From the NCBI GenBank assembly GCA_040414495.1, contig JBEDUI010000239.1, positions 1 to 64,000 of the forward strand: a stretch of 64,000 bases of DNA. Direction: 5' to 3'. Numbering within the stretch: position 1 is the stretch's first letter; each line of letters begins with the position of its first letter. A program made the position numbers and the translations under genes. Under the pieces are notes generated by a model that was not told the DNA's origin, made no database searches, and saw only the letters and a program-made list of their open reading frames with translations. Below are positions 1-8,274 of this stretch, piece after piece. This DNA comes from DATAVB01 sp040414495 (GTDB lineage Bacteria; Actinomycetota; Actinomycetes; Mycobacteriales; QHCD01).

Positions 1-546
1 CCATTGCGAAAGGCTGCTTTCTCAGGCCAACGTCGCTAGCAGAACCCGCAGCACCGCCGCCGAGCGCGAAGTTTGAGCTGACGCGCGGGTGATTCGAGTC
101 ACTCCACAAGTAAAGCAACGTACGTCCTAAGAGGATCACCGGAAAAACGATGTGCTCCAGCACGATTCGCTGCCGATAATGAATTCGAACGCCCGAGCGC
201 GATCGCTTCTTGGACGTTCCTACAGCGGTCGTGGCAGCTGCAGCTCAATCGACGCGGTGCTTGACGCCGAATACGTCCCAATGACTGCGGCACCCGGCGG
301 AGTACCGGATTTCAGCAGTTCGCTGGATTCCTCCGTGACGATCCGACCGGCAAGAAAATGAAGTGAAAGCGAATACGCGTGAATTTCATCGGCAATATTG
401 CGCCAGAGCAGTCTGACGCGGCGCTTTGTCACGTATTTGGCGCGACCTGGCGGCAAGGGTAAGCATTGGCCCGGAAAACGCAGTAGCACGTAGGGGTCGT
501 GCCTGGGCTCAGCGGCCGCTTGTACGGCCCATCATGAGTTCGCCTT
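1..546. other. No supported gene (left edge)
   Basis: I see no convincing gene here. Short open frames exist on both strands (for example complement 220-489), but they lack a plausible ribosome binding site, use mixed third-codon bases unlike the strongly G/C-ending neighbours, and match no family I recognise. The stretch is less GC-rich than the rest of the window and may be intergenic sequence or a decayed gene in front of the copper island. Confidence 0.5.
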
Positions 547-563
547 ATACCCCGGCAGGGTAT
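547..563. promoter_or_regulatory. CsoR-type copper operator 1
   Basis: Inverted repeat ATACCC-5-GGGTAT (ATACCCCGGCAGGGTAT), the signature of the Cu(I)-responsive CsoR/RicR repressor family. It lies about 50 bases before the first copper gene and overlaps a TATACC -10-like element, so a bound repressor would block transcription until copper is present. Two sister sites lie at 2165 and 2212. No csoR gene is in this window. Confidence 0.8.
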
Positions 564-611
564 GGTCACGGCTGGCAGAGCACCGATCGCGGAGCCAGTA
601 CGGAGGGCGGC

Positions 612-1034
612 ATGGGCAGCGGACCGGCGCGTAGGCGGGGGATCTCCCGGCTACTGGCGGTCTGCGCGCTGTTCGGCCTGTTCCTGATGCACGGCGCCCC
701 GACCAGTGCCGCCGAGAGTTGTCACGGCGGCATGACTGCACTTGCACCAATGCCCGCTGAGCATGACCACTTGGCGATGACTATGGCCGGCGCACACCGG
801 CCGGGCCTGTCCTTCCAGCCCGACCCATTGGGGAAGTCCGGGGCGTCGTGCGTGTCAACGCGGTCGAACGCACTGGGTTTTCTGCCGGAGCCCGGCCTAC
901 TGGCTGTACTCGCCGTCGCGGCGCTGGCGGCCTGGGCAACAGCTTGGCTGCGGCCCGGGGCCGGTAGCGGGCGCCGCGCGCCGCCGAGCGGCGGTCGAGA
1001 TCATCTGCTTCGGGCGTGTATTGCGCGGACGTGA
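612..1034 (+). CDS. Small exported Met/His-rich protein, DUF6153-like
   Basis: Predicted 140 residues. After the basic start (MGSGPARRRG) a hydrophobic segment (residues about 13-33, ending GAPTSAAES) looks like a signal peptide or anchor. Next comes a segment rich in His and Met (CHGGMTALAPMPAEHDHLAMTMAG), which would suit Cu(I) binding outside the membrane, then a second hydrophobic stretch (LLAVLAVAALAAWATAWL) and a basic tail. It resembles the small actinobacterial DUF6153 proteins found beside copper genes; that assignment is by pattern only. I chose ATG 612 because GGAGG sits 5 bases upstream and because the CsoR-type operator at 547-563 lies inside the longer open frame that starts at 426, so it should be upstream of the gene. 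Probably co-transcribed with the lipoprotein that follows. Confidence 0.7.
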   Translation: MGSGPARRRGISRLLAVCALFGLFLMHGAPTSAAESCHGGMTALAPMPAEHDHLAMTMAGAHRPGLSFQPDPLGKSGASCVSTRSNALGFLPEPGLLAVLAVAALAAWATAWLRPGAGSGRRAPPSGGRDHLLRACIART

Positions 1035-1138
1035 CAGGCATCGCGCTGGATCCCGGCTACCAAGCCGGGACCGGCACCGTGCCCTGATCGTCTCCGCGCG
1101 CCACCGGTGTGGTGCGCCCACCTGGAAAGACCCTGTCA

Positions 1139-2065
1139 ATGTTCGCTTCTCGTAGTTTCACCGCGCGCCCACGTGCGGTCGCCGTAACCGGTGCCACCGC
1201 TGCTCTCGCAGTGACGTTGGCCGCCTGCGGCTCCTCGAACGATTCCCCGTCGATGCACCGCATGGACCACAGCAAGATGTCGACCCAAGCGTCCTCGGTC
1301 AGCCCCTCGCCCTCGATGGGCGACATGCCTGGCATGGACCACAGGGCGACTGATAACGGGCTGTCCGACCGAAAGGGCGGCTATCGCCTCGCCTCGAAAG
1401 ACACGAGGTTGCCGGCCGGCAGGCAGCTCGCGTACCGGTTTACCGTGACCGGCCCGGACGGCAAGCCGGTCACTGACTTCGCCGTCGATCAGACCAAGCG
1501 GTTGCACTTCTACGCGATCCGCTCCGACCTGACCGGCTTCCAGCACATCCACCCGGCCATGGCTTCCGATGGCACCTGGCGCGCGGACCTGTCCAGGCTC
1601 AGTCCGGGCTCGTGGCGGATGTTCGCCGCCTTCATCCCCAACACCGGCGCCGGGAAGGGTCAGGACTTCGTCCTGTCCCGCACCGTCACGGTGCCTGGTA
1701 ACACCGCGAAGGTACCGCTACCGGCAGCGGCCAACACGGCGGAGGTCGACGGATTCACCGTCACCATCGGCGGCGAGCCCATGGCCGGCATGGCGCACCC
1801 GCTGACGGTCTCGATCGCCAAGGGCGGCAAGCCGGTGACCGGCCTTGAGCCCTACCTGGGCACCTACGCCCACCTGACCGCCTTTCACGCAGGCGATACG
1901 GCGTTCGCCCACCTACACCCGACCACGCAGGTGACCGGCGATCACGGCGGGCCTGACCTGTCCTTTCACGCCGAATTGCCGGCCGCGGGCAATTGGCGGT
2001 TGTTCCTGCAATTCAAGGCCGGCGGGACGCTGCACACCGCCGCGGTAACGCTGCACGTCAGCTAA
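1139..2065 (+). CDS. Copper-associated lipoprotein, extracytoplasmic metal-binding
   Basis: Predicted 308 residues. The N-terminus is a lipoprotein signal (basic start, hydrophobic run, lipobox LAAC), so the mature protein should be anchored on the outer face of the membrane. Directly after it is a Met/His-rich linker (MHRMDHSKM, then MGDMPGMDH) typical of proteins that hold Cu(I). The rest looks like two beta-rich repeats, each with an H-hP motif (FQHIHPAM and FAHLHPTT), which suggests duplicated domains. I recognise the overall type from actinobacterial copper islands but know no defined reaction; sequestration or delivery of copper is an inference. ATG 1139 is preferred over the frame start at 1109 because GGAAAG lies just upstream and because the signal peptide begins there. 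It is followed by a strong hairpin (2072-2107). Confidence 0.8.
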   Translation: MFASRSFTARPRAVAVTGATAALAVTLAACGSSNDSPSMHRMDHSKMSTQASSVSPSPSMGDMPGMDHRATDNGLSDRKGGYRLASKDTRLPAGRQLAYRFTVTGPDGKPVTDFAVDQTKRLHFYAIRSDLTGFQHIHPAMASDGTWRADLSRLSPGSWRMFAAFIPNTGAGKGQDFVLSRTVTVPGNTAKVPLPAAANTAEVDGFTVTIGGEPMAGMAHPLTVSIAKGGKPVTGLEPYLGTYAHLTAFHAGDTAFAHLHPTTQVTGDHGGPDLSFHAELPAAGNWRLFLQFKAGGTLHTAAVTLHVS

Positions 2066-2071
2066 ATCCCG

Positions 2072-2107
2072 GTCGGGGCGCCGCTCCTGTCAGGACGGCG
2101 CCCCGAC
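2072..2107 (+). terminator. Hairpin after the lipoprotein gene
   Basis: A 12-bp perfect stem (GTCGGGGCGCCG with CGGCGCCCCGAC), extended by TCCT/AGGA inside. It starts 7 bases after the lipoprotein stop codon. There is no U tract, as is common for actinomycete terminators. It separates the first copper unit from the promoter of the second. Confidence 0.65.
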
Positions 2108-2164
2108 GCCCACAAAGGAGCGGGCCAGTACTCGCTCTTTTGCTCCCCGACACAGCCCGATCAC

Positions 2165-2181
2165 ATACCCCCACGGGGTAC
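2165..2181. promoter_or_regulatory. CsoR-type copper operator 2
   Basis: ATACCC-5-GGGTAC inverted repeat directly abutting a TTGACA -35 box at 2182-2187. Binding here would clash with RNA polymerase from the upstream side. Confidence 0.85.
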
Positions 2182-2211
2182 TTGACAAACTCCGCGAAGG
2201 CCGATAGTCAT
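2182..2211 (+). promoter_or_regulatory. Promoter of the copZ-copA unit
   Basis: A consensus -35 box TTGACA (2182-2187) followed at 16-18 bases by a weak -10-like sequence (ATAGTC/TAGTCA, about 2204-2210). It is bracketed by operators at 2165-2181 and 2212-2228, an arrangement that places the whole core promoter between two repressor sites. Confidence 0.65.
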
Positions 2212-2228
2212 ATACCCCACAGGGGTAC
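2212..2228. promoter_or_regulatory. CsoR-type copper operator 3
   Basis: ATACCC-5-GGGTAC inverted repeat located at or just after the expected transcription start of the copZ unit. Its centre lies 47 bases from the centre of operator 2, which could let one tetrameric repressor complex occupy both sides of the promoter (inference). Confidence 0.85.
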
Positions 2229-2316
2229 GGTACGAATACGTACCTGTACCGGCTATGGGTAAGACCAAGCAGGGGCCGCCGTGACGGTGGGCCCGGGAAT
2301 GAAGGGAAATAGCAGC

Positions 2317-2520
2317 GTGGCGGACAAGACGTACAACGTGACCGGGATGACCTGCGAGCACTGTGTGCACGCGGTCAGCACCGAGGTGGGCAAGGTCGCC
2401 GGCGTGGAGGGTGTCGTGGTTGATCTGGCCAGTGGCCGGGTGACCGTCTCAGGTGCCGGCTACAGCGACGCGGAGATCGCCGAGGCCGTGGACGAGGCCG
2501 GCTACACCCTCACCGGCTGA
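2317..2520 (+). CDS. copZ: Copper chaperone CopZ-like, HMA domain
   Basis: Predicted 67 residues forming a single heavy-metal-associated domain. The metal loop GMTCEHC (residues about 10-16) carries the two cysteines that hold Cu(I); the C-terminal AVDEAGYTL matches the usual end of the fold. It should pass cytosolic Cu(I) to the CopA ATPase encoded just downstream. A longer reading from ATG 2299 or GTG 2281 is possible, but GTG 2317 has AAGGGA 8 bases upstream and gives the usual length for this family. It is the first gene of the operator-controlled unit that starts near 2210. Confidence 0.9.
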   Translation: MADKTYNVTGMTCEHCVHAVSTEVGKVAGVEGVVVDLASGRVTVSGAGYSDAEIAEAVDEAGYTLTG

Positions 2521-2581
2521 CACCCAGAACGCCGAGACCACTGCAACCGATGGCACCAGGCATGACAGGAGGAGCACGCGG

Positions 2582-4951
2582 ATGACCAGCCACGAGGCCC
2601 GCCAGGAACCCGCCCCGGCCCGGACGGGCGGGGCGGTGCAGGGAGACGACGGCGCGGGCGACCCGGCCGCGCTGGTGGAGTTGGCGGTGGGTGGGATGAC
2701 CTGCACGTCGTGCGCGGCGCGGATCGAGAAGAAACTCAACCGCGTCGCGGGGGTCAGTGCGTCGGTCAACTATGCGACCGAGAAAGCGAGCGTTCGGTAC
2801 GACCCGGCGCGGGTCGCGCCGGCTGACCTGGTCGCCGTGGTGGAGCAGACCGGTTACACCGCCCGCCTTCCTCGTACGCCGGCCGCCGGCGAGGCCGAGC
2901 ACGGCGACGGAGCTGAGGGGGCTTCCGAAACTGGCGCCGGCGAGTTGGCAGCGCTGCGGCAGCGGCTGCGGGTCTCGGCGGTGCTGGCGCTGCCGGTGCT
3001 GGTGTTGGCGATGGTGCCGGCGGCGCAGTTCGATAACTGGCAGTGGCTCTCGCTGACCTTGGCGGCGCCGGTGGTGGTGTGGGGCGGCTGGCCGTTCCAC
3101 CGGGCCGCCTGGCTGAACCTGCGGCACCGCGCCGCGACAATGGACACGCTGGTGTCGATGGGAACCCTGGCCGCGTTTGGCTGGTCGCTGTACGCGTTGT
3201 TCTTCGGTGACGCGGGCATGCCTGGCATGCGGATGCGGTTCGCCCTCACCGCCTCATCCGGCGAGGGCGCGAGCCAGATCTATTTCGAGGTCGCCTCCGT
3301 GGTCATCGTGTTCCTGCTAGCCGGGCGGTACCTGGAGGCGCGGGCGAAACGGCGCTCCGGCGCCGCGCTGCGGGCGCTGCTGGACCTGGGCGCCAAGGAT
3401 GTCGCGGTGATCCGAGACGAGGTCGAGATCCGGATCCCGGTGGCCGAACTGCTGCCCGGCGAGGTGTTCGTGGCTCGTCCCGGGGAGAAGATCGCCACCG
3501 ACGGTGTGGTCATCGAGGGCGCGTCGGCGATCGACCAATCGCTGTTGACCGGAGAGTCCGTCCCGGTGGAGGTGGGCGTCGGCGATCCGGTGACCGGGGC
3601 GACGGTCAACGCCGGCGGTCGACTGCTGATCCGCGCCACCCGGGTCGGCGCTGACACGACGCTGGCCCAGATGTCGCGACTGGTGCTCGAAGCACAGATC
3701 GGCAAGGCGCCGGTGCAGCGCCTCGCGGACCGAATCTCGATGGTGTTCGTGCCGATCGTCATGGCCCTGGCCGCCCTCACTCTGGGGGTCACGTTGGCCA
3801 CCGGCGCCGGTGCGGTGACCGCGTTCACCGCGGCCGTCGCGGTCCTGATCATCGCCTGCCCGTGTGCGCTCGGGCTGGCCACCCCGACCGCGCTGCTGGT
3901 GGGCACTGGCCGCGGCGCACAACTGGGCGTACTCATCAAAGGACCCCAGGTGCTGGAGTCCACCCGACGGGTCGACACGATCGTGCTCGACAAGACCGGC
4001 ACGGTGACCACCGGCCGGATGAGCCTGCACTCCGTACATCCCGTGCCTGGAGTCGACCCCGACGAGTTGCTCCTGCTAGCCGGCGCACTGGAGGCAGCCA
4101 GCGAGCACCCCATCGGCGCCGCGATCGCCGAGGCCGCCCGCGCCCGGCATGCCAGCCTGCCGCCGGTCAGCGAATTCACCAGCACCGCCGGCCTCGGCGT
4201 CACCGGCACCATCACCCGCGACAGTGCGGAAACCCATGCGGTGCTGGCTGGACGGCCAGAACTGCTCGCATCCTGGGGCCTGCACCTGGACGACCATCTG
4301 GGCAACCGCAAGGCCGCCGAGGAGGCTGCCGGGCACACCGTCGTGGCCGTCGGCTGGGACGGGCAGGTGCGCGGGCTGATCGTCATTGGCGACACTGTCA
4401 AACCCACCAGCGCCGCTGCCATCGCGCAGCTACGGCAGCTCGGGCTGCGCCCGATCCTGCTCACCGGCGACAATCAGGCCGCCGCCCGCGCCATCGCCGC
4501 CACGGTCGGCATCGATGCTGCCGACGTCATCGCCGACGTGCTGCCGGCCGATAAAGTCCGCGCGGTCACCGACCTGCAGTCCGCTGGCCGCGTCGTGGCG
4601 ATGGTTGGCGACGGGGTCAATGACGCCGCCGCCCTCGCCGCCGCGGACCTGGGCCTGTCGATGGGCACTGGCACCGACGTTGCGATCGAGGCCTCCGACC
4701 TGACGCTGGTGCGGGGCGACCTGATCGCCGCAGTCGACGCGATCCGGCTTTCGCGCCGAACCCTGACCACCATCAAAGGCAACCTGTTCTGGGCCTTTGC
4801 CTACAACATCGTGCTCATCCCGGTCGCCGCGTTCGGCCTGCTCGCCCCGCTCATCGCCGGCGCCGCGATGGCGTTCAGCTCGGTTTTCGTGGTCAGCAAT
4901 TCGCTACGGCTACGTCGGTTCACCGCAGCCGAGGACGGGCAGCGGTCGTGA
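2582..4951 (+). CDS. copA: Copper-exporting P1B-type ATPase CopA
   Basis: Predicted 789 residues. One N-terminal HMA domain with GMTCTSC (residues about 39-45), then eight predicted membrane helices with the inserted actuator (TGES) and the catalytic domain. The intramembrane metal site CPC is at residues 426-428 in ACPCALG; the phosphorylated aspartate is D470 in DKTGT; SEHP and GDGVND complete the nucleotide and hinge motifs. The last helices hold AYN and MAFSS, the extra Cu(I) ligands of class P1B-1 pumps, so Cu(I) (or Ag(I)) export is well supported. ATG 2582 is preferred because AGGAGG lies 9 bases upstream; the frame is open further upstream only through overlap with copZ. The stop overlaps a GTG by four bases (GTGA), suggesting coupled translation of the small frame that follows. 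Confidence 0.93.
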   Translation: MTSHEARQEPAPARTGGAVQGDDGAGDPAALVELAVGGMTCTSCAARIEKKLNRVAGVSASVNYATEKASVRYDPARVAPADLVAVVEQTGYTARLPRTPAAGEAEHGDGAEGASETGAGELAALRQRLRVSAVLALPVLVLAMVPAAQFDNWQWLSLTLAAPVVVWGGWPFHRAAWLNLRHRAATMDTLVSMGTLAAFGWSLYALFFGDAGMPGMRMRFALTASSGEGASQIYFEVASVVIVFLLAGRYLEARAKRRSGAALRALLDLGAKDVAVIRDEVEIRIPVAELLPGEVFVARPGEKIATDGVVIEGASAIDQSLLTGESVPVEVGVGDPVTGATVNAGGRLLIRATRVGADTTLAQMSRLVLEAQIGKAPVQRLADRISMVFVPIVMALAALTLGVTLATGAGAVTAFTAAVAVLIIACPCALGLATPTALLVGTGRGAQLGVLIKGPQVLESTRRVDTIVLDKTGTVTTGRMSLHSVHPVPGVDPDELLLLAGALEAASEHPIGAAIAEAARARHASLPPVSEFTSTAGLGVTGTITRDSAETHAVLAGRPELLASWGLHLDDHLGNRKAAEEAAGHTVVAVGWDGQVRGLIVIGDTVKPTSAAAIAQLRQLGLRPILLTGDNQAAARAIAATVGIDAADVIADVLPADKVRAVTDLQSAGRVVAMVGDGVNDAAALAAADLGLSMGTGTDVAIEASDLTLVRGDLIAAVDAIRLSRRTLTTIKGNLFWAFAYNIVLIPVAAFGLLAPLIAGAAMAFSSVFVVSNSLRLRRFTAAEDGQRS

Positions 4952-5124
4952 GCACGGCACGCGCGCACGCTCACCTCGGCGCGGTGGCGACCTCGCTGCT
5001 GCAAGGCGCAGCCCCGACGCTGCGGCGCGCCGGCTGGTGTCTGGTCGTGGTCGTCTGCGCCGGATCGTGGTGGGCCAAGCTGGAAGTGGGGTCGCCGTGT
5101 CGGCCCCACCCCGACCGGGGGTGA
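4948..5124 (+). CDS. Small coupled ORF between two copper ATPases
   Basis: A 58-residue frame that begins with GTG overlapping the copA stop codon (GTGA) and ends at TGA 5122-5124, six bases before the ATG of the next ATPase. Third codon positions are strongly G/C, as in true genes here. The product has a hydrophobic stretch in its middle (RRAGWCLVVVVCAGSWWA) flanked by polar ends containing His and Cys, so it could be a single-pass small membrane protein. I recognise no family. Position, overlaps and codon use support it being translated, but it could also be a spacer that merely stays open; confidence is moderate. Confidence 0.45.
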   Translation: MSTARAHAHLGAVATSLLQGAAPTLRRAGWCLVVVVCAGSWWAKLEVGSPCRPHPDRG

Positions 5125-5129
5125 ATGAG

Positions 5130-7577
5130 ATGGCCGAACCGAAGCGGGTCGACGCTGGTACATCGGCCGGTCGACCTGACGCCGCGCAGGAGACCGGTCA
5201 CGGGCGGAACGGGCTGAGCACGGCGGTGCTCGACGTGAGCGGGCTGCAGTGGGCCTCGGAGCAGAACTTGGTCGACACGGTGTTGCGGCGTCGCCCGGGC
5301 GTGGTGGATGTTGCGGTGAATCCGGTCGCTCAGACAGCGACGGTCCGTTTCGATCCGGGCAAAACGTCGGTGGCGTGGTTGCGGGAATGGGTGCGCGAGT
5401 GCGGCTATCACTGCGCCGGGCAGTCGGTCCCGTCTCACATCTGCGACCCACTGCTCGAACCAATGACGCACCCCGCCGGCGAAAAGCCCGCTCGGCCACC
5501 CGCTCCGCATGAGGTGATGGGCCACGCTGCGGATACGGGAATGTCGATGTCCGCGATGGTGCGCGACATGCGGAACCGCTTCCTGATCGCGGCGTTGTTC
5601 GGTCTGGCCGTGCTGGTGTGGTCGCCGATCGGCCGGGATGTATTCGGTGTGCACGCGCCGGTCCCGTTCGGGTTGCGTGAGGATCAGTGGGCGTTGCTGC
5701 TGAGCCTGCCGGTGATCTTCTACGCCGATCTCATCTTCTTCGACGGTGCTGTACGGGCGCTGCGGGCCCGAACGCTGGACATGATGGTGCTGGTCGCGGT
5801 CGCCGTGGGCGCCGGCTGGCTGTATTCGCTGGTCGTGACGCTGACCGGCGGCGGCGACGTGTTCTACGAAGCGGCCACGGTGCTCTCGGCGTTCGTACTG
5901 CTGGGGCACTGGTTCGAGATGCGCGCCCGCGGCGGCGCGAACGACGCGATCCGCACGCTGCTGGACCTCGCCCCACCCAAGGCCGTCGTACTGCGCAACG
6001 GGCAAGAGGTCGAGATCGCCACCTCGGAGGTGGCCGTGGACGACCTCCTGCTGGTCCGCCCCGGCGCCAAGATCGCCGTCGACGGCCTGGTCGAGGACGG
6101 CGACAGCGAGGTCGACGAGTCCATGGTCACCGGCGAAAGCATGCCAGTACACAAGCAACCCGGCACACCCGTGATCGGGGCGACGATCAACCGCAACGGC
6201 ACCCTGCGGGTACGCGCCACCAAGATCGGCACCGACACCGCGCTGGCGCAGATCGTCGCCCTGGTGCAACAAGCCCAGAACTCCAAAGCCCCAGGCCAAC
6301 GGCTGGCCGACCGGGCGGCGTTCTGGCTCGTATTCGTCGCCCTGCTCGGCGGTGGGTTGACCCTGCTGGTGTGGCTACTTGCCGGCAGCACCGTGGCCAC
6401 GGCCGTCCTATTCGCCATCACCGTCGTCGTCGTCACCTGCCCCGACGCACTCGGCCTGGCCACCCCCACGGCGATCATGGTCGGCAGCGGGCTCGGCGCG
6501 AAACGGGGCGTACTGTTCAAGAACGCCACCGCGCTGGAGACCGCAGCCCGCATCCAGGTTGTCGTGCTGGACAAGACCGGCACCGTGACCAAGGGCGAAC
6601 CCGAAGTCACCACCGTCATCACCCAGGCCGGCTACGACGAAGCGCACGTGCTCGACCTGGTCGCCGCCGTCGAACGCGAGTCCGAGCATCCGCTCGCCGA
6701 CGCCGTCGTCCGGTACGCGGACCGGTTCGGCGCCGACCCACTACGGGCACAGGACTTCCAGAACGTGCCCGGTCACGGCGCCATCGCTCAGGTGGACGGA
6801 CAGCGGGTAGTAGTGGGCAGTGCCCGGCTTATGGCGCGGGAAGGGATCGACCCGGACGCCCTCGCCGCTACCCGGGAGCAGACGGCCGCCGGCGGCCAAA
6901 CCGCAATCCTGGCCGCCATCGACGGCCAGGTAGCCGCGGTCATCGGCATCGCCGACACCATCCGCGACACCTCCGCCGCAGCTGTGGATGCCTTACACGA
7001 AGCGGAAATCGAGGTCGTCATGCTCACCGGCGACAACCAAGCCACCGCACGCCGTATCGCAGAACAGCTCCGTATCGACACCGTGATCGCCGAAGTCCTC
7101 CCCCAAGACAAGGCCGCGACAATCGCCGAACTGCAGCAAGGTGACCGGCGCGTGGCAATGGTCGGGGACGGCGTCAACGACGCACCCGCCCTCGCCCAAG
7201 CCGACCTCGGCATCGCCATCGGTGCCGGCACCGACGTTGCCATCGAAACCGCCGACGTCGTCCTTATGCGCTCCGACCCACTCGATATCCCCGCCGCTCT
7301 ACGCATCGGCCGCGGCACGCTGCGCAAAATGCGGCAGAACCTCGGCTGGGCGATCGGCTACAACACCATCGCCCTACCCATCGCCGCCGGCGTCTTCGAC
7401 CCCGCCTTCGGACTCGTCCTACGACCCGAAATCGCAGCCCTATCCATGTCCGGATCCAGCGTCATCGTCGCCCTCAACGCCCTCGCCCTCAAACGGCTCC
7501 GCCTGCCCGCCACCAGTACCGGCACGCAACCAGAACCCCACCCCGCCATGCCTGCCCCCGAACCCGTCGGCCGCTAA
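5130..7577 (+). CDS. P1B-type metal ATPase with CPD motif and degenerate HMA domain
   Basis: Predicted 815 residues. Residues about 30-110 form an HMA-like fold, but the metal loop reads SGLQWASE with no CxxC; two other cysteines occur nearby (GYHCAGQ and HICDP). A His/Met-rich linker follows (HEVMGHAADTGMSMSAM). Catalytic features are intact: TGES, D481 in DKTGT, SEHP, GDGVND. The membrane motif is CPD (residues 437-439, TCPDALG) in place of CPC, while the helix-7 YN and helix-8 MSGSS copper ligands remain. Such CPD enzymes are known to me as a subfamily of heavy-metal ATPases in actinobacteria, but their ion is not one I can state. ATG 5130 follows GGGGG; GTG 5121 is an alternative. Last gene of the copper operon; substrate Cu(I) or a related soft metal is inferred from context. 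Confidence 0.85.
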   Translation: MAEPKRVDAGTSAGRPDAAQETGHGRNGLSTAVLDVSGLQWASEQNLVDTVLRRRPGVVDVAVNPVAQTATVRFDPGKTSVAWLREWVRECGYHCAGQSVPSHICDPLLEPMTHPAGEKPARPPAPHEVMGHAADTGMSMSAMVRDMRNRFLIAALFGLAVLVWSPIGRDVFGVHAPVPFGLREDQWALLLSLPVIFYADLIFFDGAVRALRARTLDMMVLVAVAVGAGWLYSLVVTLTGGGDVFYEAATVLSAFVLLGHWFEMRARGGANDAIRTLLDLAPPKAVVLRNGQEVEIATSEVAVDDLLLVRPGAKIAVDGLVEDGDSEVDESMVTGESMPVHKQPGTPVIGATINRNGTLRVRATKIGTDTALAQIVALVQQAQNSKAPGQRLADRAAFWLVFVALLGGGLTLLVWLLAGSTVATAVLFAITVVVVTCPDALGLATPTAIMVGSGLGAKRGVLFKNATALETAARIQVVVLDKTGTVTKGEPEVTTVITQAGYDEAHVLDLVAAVERESEHPLADAVVRYADRFGADPLRAQDFQNVPGHGAIAQVDGQRVVVGSARLMAREGIDPDALAATREQTAAGGQTAILAAIDGQVAAVIGIADTIRDTSAAAVDALHEAEIEVVMLTGDNQATARRIAEQLRIDTVIAEVLPQDKAATIAELQQGDRRVAMVGDGVNDAPALAQADLGIAIGAGTDVAIETADVVLMRSDPLDIPAALRIGRGTLRKMRQNLGWAIGYNTIALPIAAGVFDPAFGLVLRPEIAALSMSGSSVIVALNALALKRLRLPATSTGTQPEPHPAMPAPEPVGR

Positions 7578-7979
7578 CCATCGGCGAGCCGTGCACAGGC
7601 GACTAGTCCTGGCACATGGGGTCATTTCGTACCTGCCGACGGGGACCATGTGCGCGACGCTGGTTATGGAGCATCGGCGAATACAGCGGTACCAACGCAA
7701 GTCTTGGCACGTATTTGTCGCAGCGCCTTTGATCGCCACGGATTCAGTTCTGCGATAGTGCGGCAGAGCTCGTTTCGTACGGGTCCAAAAGAACACGCAT
7801 CGCTCGGCGCAACATGCACCCTTTTCTAGATCTCGCCGGAGATGAATTCTGGCTGCCATTTCCAAGGGCCGAACGAAAGGATTACGGACGCTGGTCGTGC
7901 GCCGCCTGCGCAGCTCACCCTCGTCCTGCGACTCAGGTAGCCGACCGGGCCGGACAAAGCGTCCACATGCTGATACGAA
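7578..7979. other. Intergenic, no gene seen
   Basis: About 400 bases between the second copper ATPase and the tRNA terminator. Open frames here are short, lack ribosome binding sites and have no recognisable product. No hairpin marks the end of the copper operon. Confidence 0.5.
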
Positions 7980-8017
7980 ACAGCCCCTGGCCCGCGTTCA
8001 TGCAGGTCAGGGGCTGT
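7980..8017 (-). terminator. Hairpin after tRNA-Tyr
   Basis: Arms ACAGCCCCTG and CAGGGGCTGT form a perfect 10-bp stem with an 18-base loop, 12 bases beyond the 3' end of the minus-strand tRNA. On that strand it is followed by only three T residues, so it is a weak intrinsic terminator or a processing hairpin. Confidence 0.6.
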
Positions 8018-8028
8018 CTTTGCTGGTG

Positions 8029-8110
8029 TGGCGGGTGATGGGTTCGAACCATCGTAGGCTGAGCCGACGGTTTTACAGACCGCTCCCTTTGACCACTCGG
8101 GCAACCCGCC
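8029..8110 (-). tRNA. tRNA-Tyr (anticodon GTA)
   Basis: The minus strand folds into an 82-nt class II tRNA. The acceptor stem pairs GGCGGGT with ACCCGCC with discriminator A; the anticodon stem-loop reads GCGGT-CTGTAAA-ACCGT with anticodon GTA (complement of 8074-8076). A long variable arm (CGGCTCAGCCTAC region) and the T loop GGTTCGAACCC are intact. The long arm is normal for bacterial tRNA-Tyr. The 3' CCA is not encoded (CAC follows), so it must be added after transcription. Confidence 0.96.
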
Positions 8111-8274
8111 TTACACGACCGTGCCGGCCGCGTCACGAGACGATACACGGTCCCGTACGACCCGTTCCACCTGCATCCCAGCCCTACGATGCCAACCCGC
8201 ACAGCCCACACCGCGTCTCCCGTAGGCTGACCCGACGCAGTACCGAGACCGCTACACCGAGACAGGAGTTGACC

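Noticed and set aside
220..489. Minus-strand 89-residue frame at the left edge
   Set aside because: Third-codon base use is mixed, no ribosome site, no recognisable family.
426..611. Longer N-terminus for the first copper gene
   Set aside because: The CsoR-type operator lies inside it and a good ribosome site plus signal peptide start at 612.
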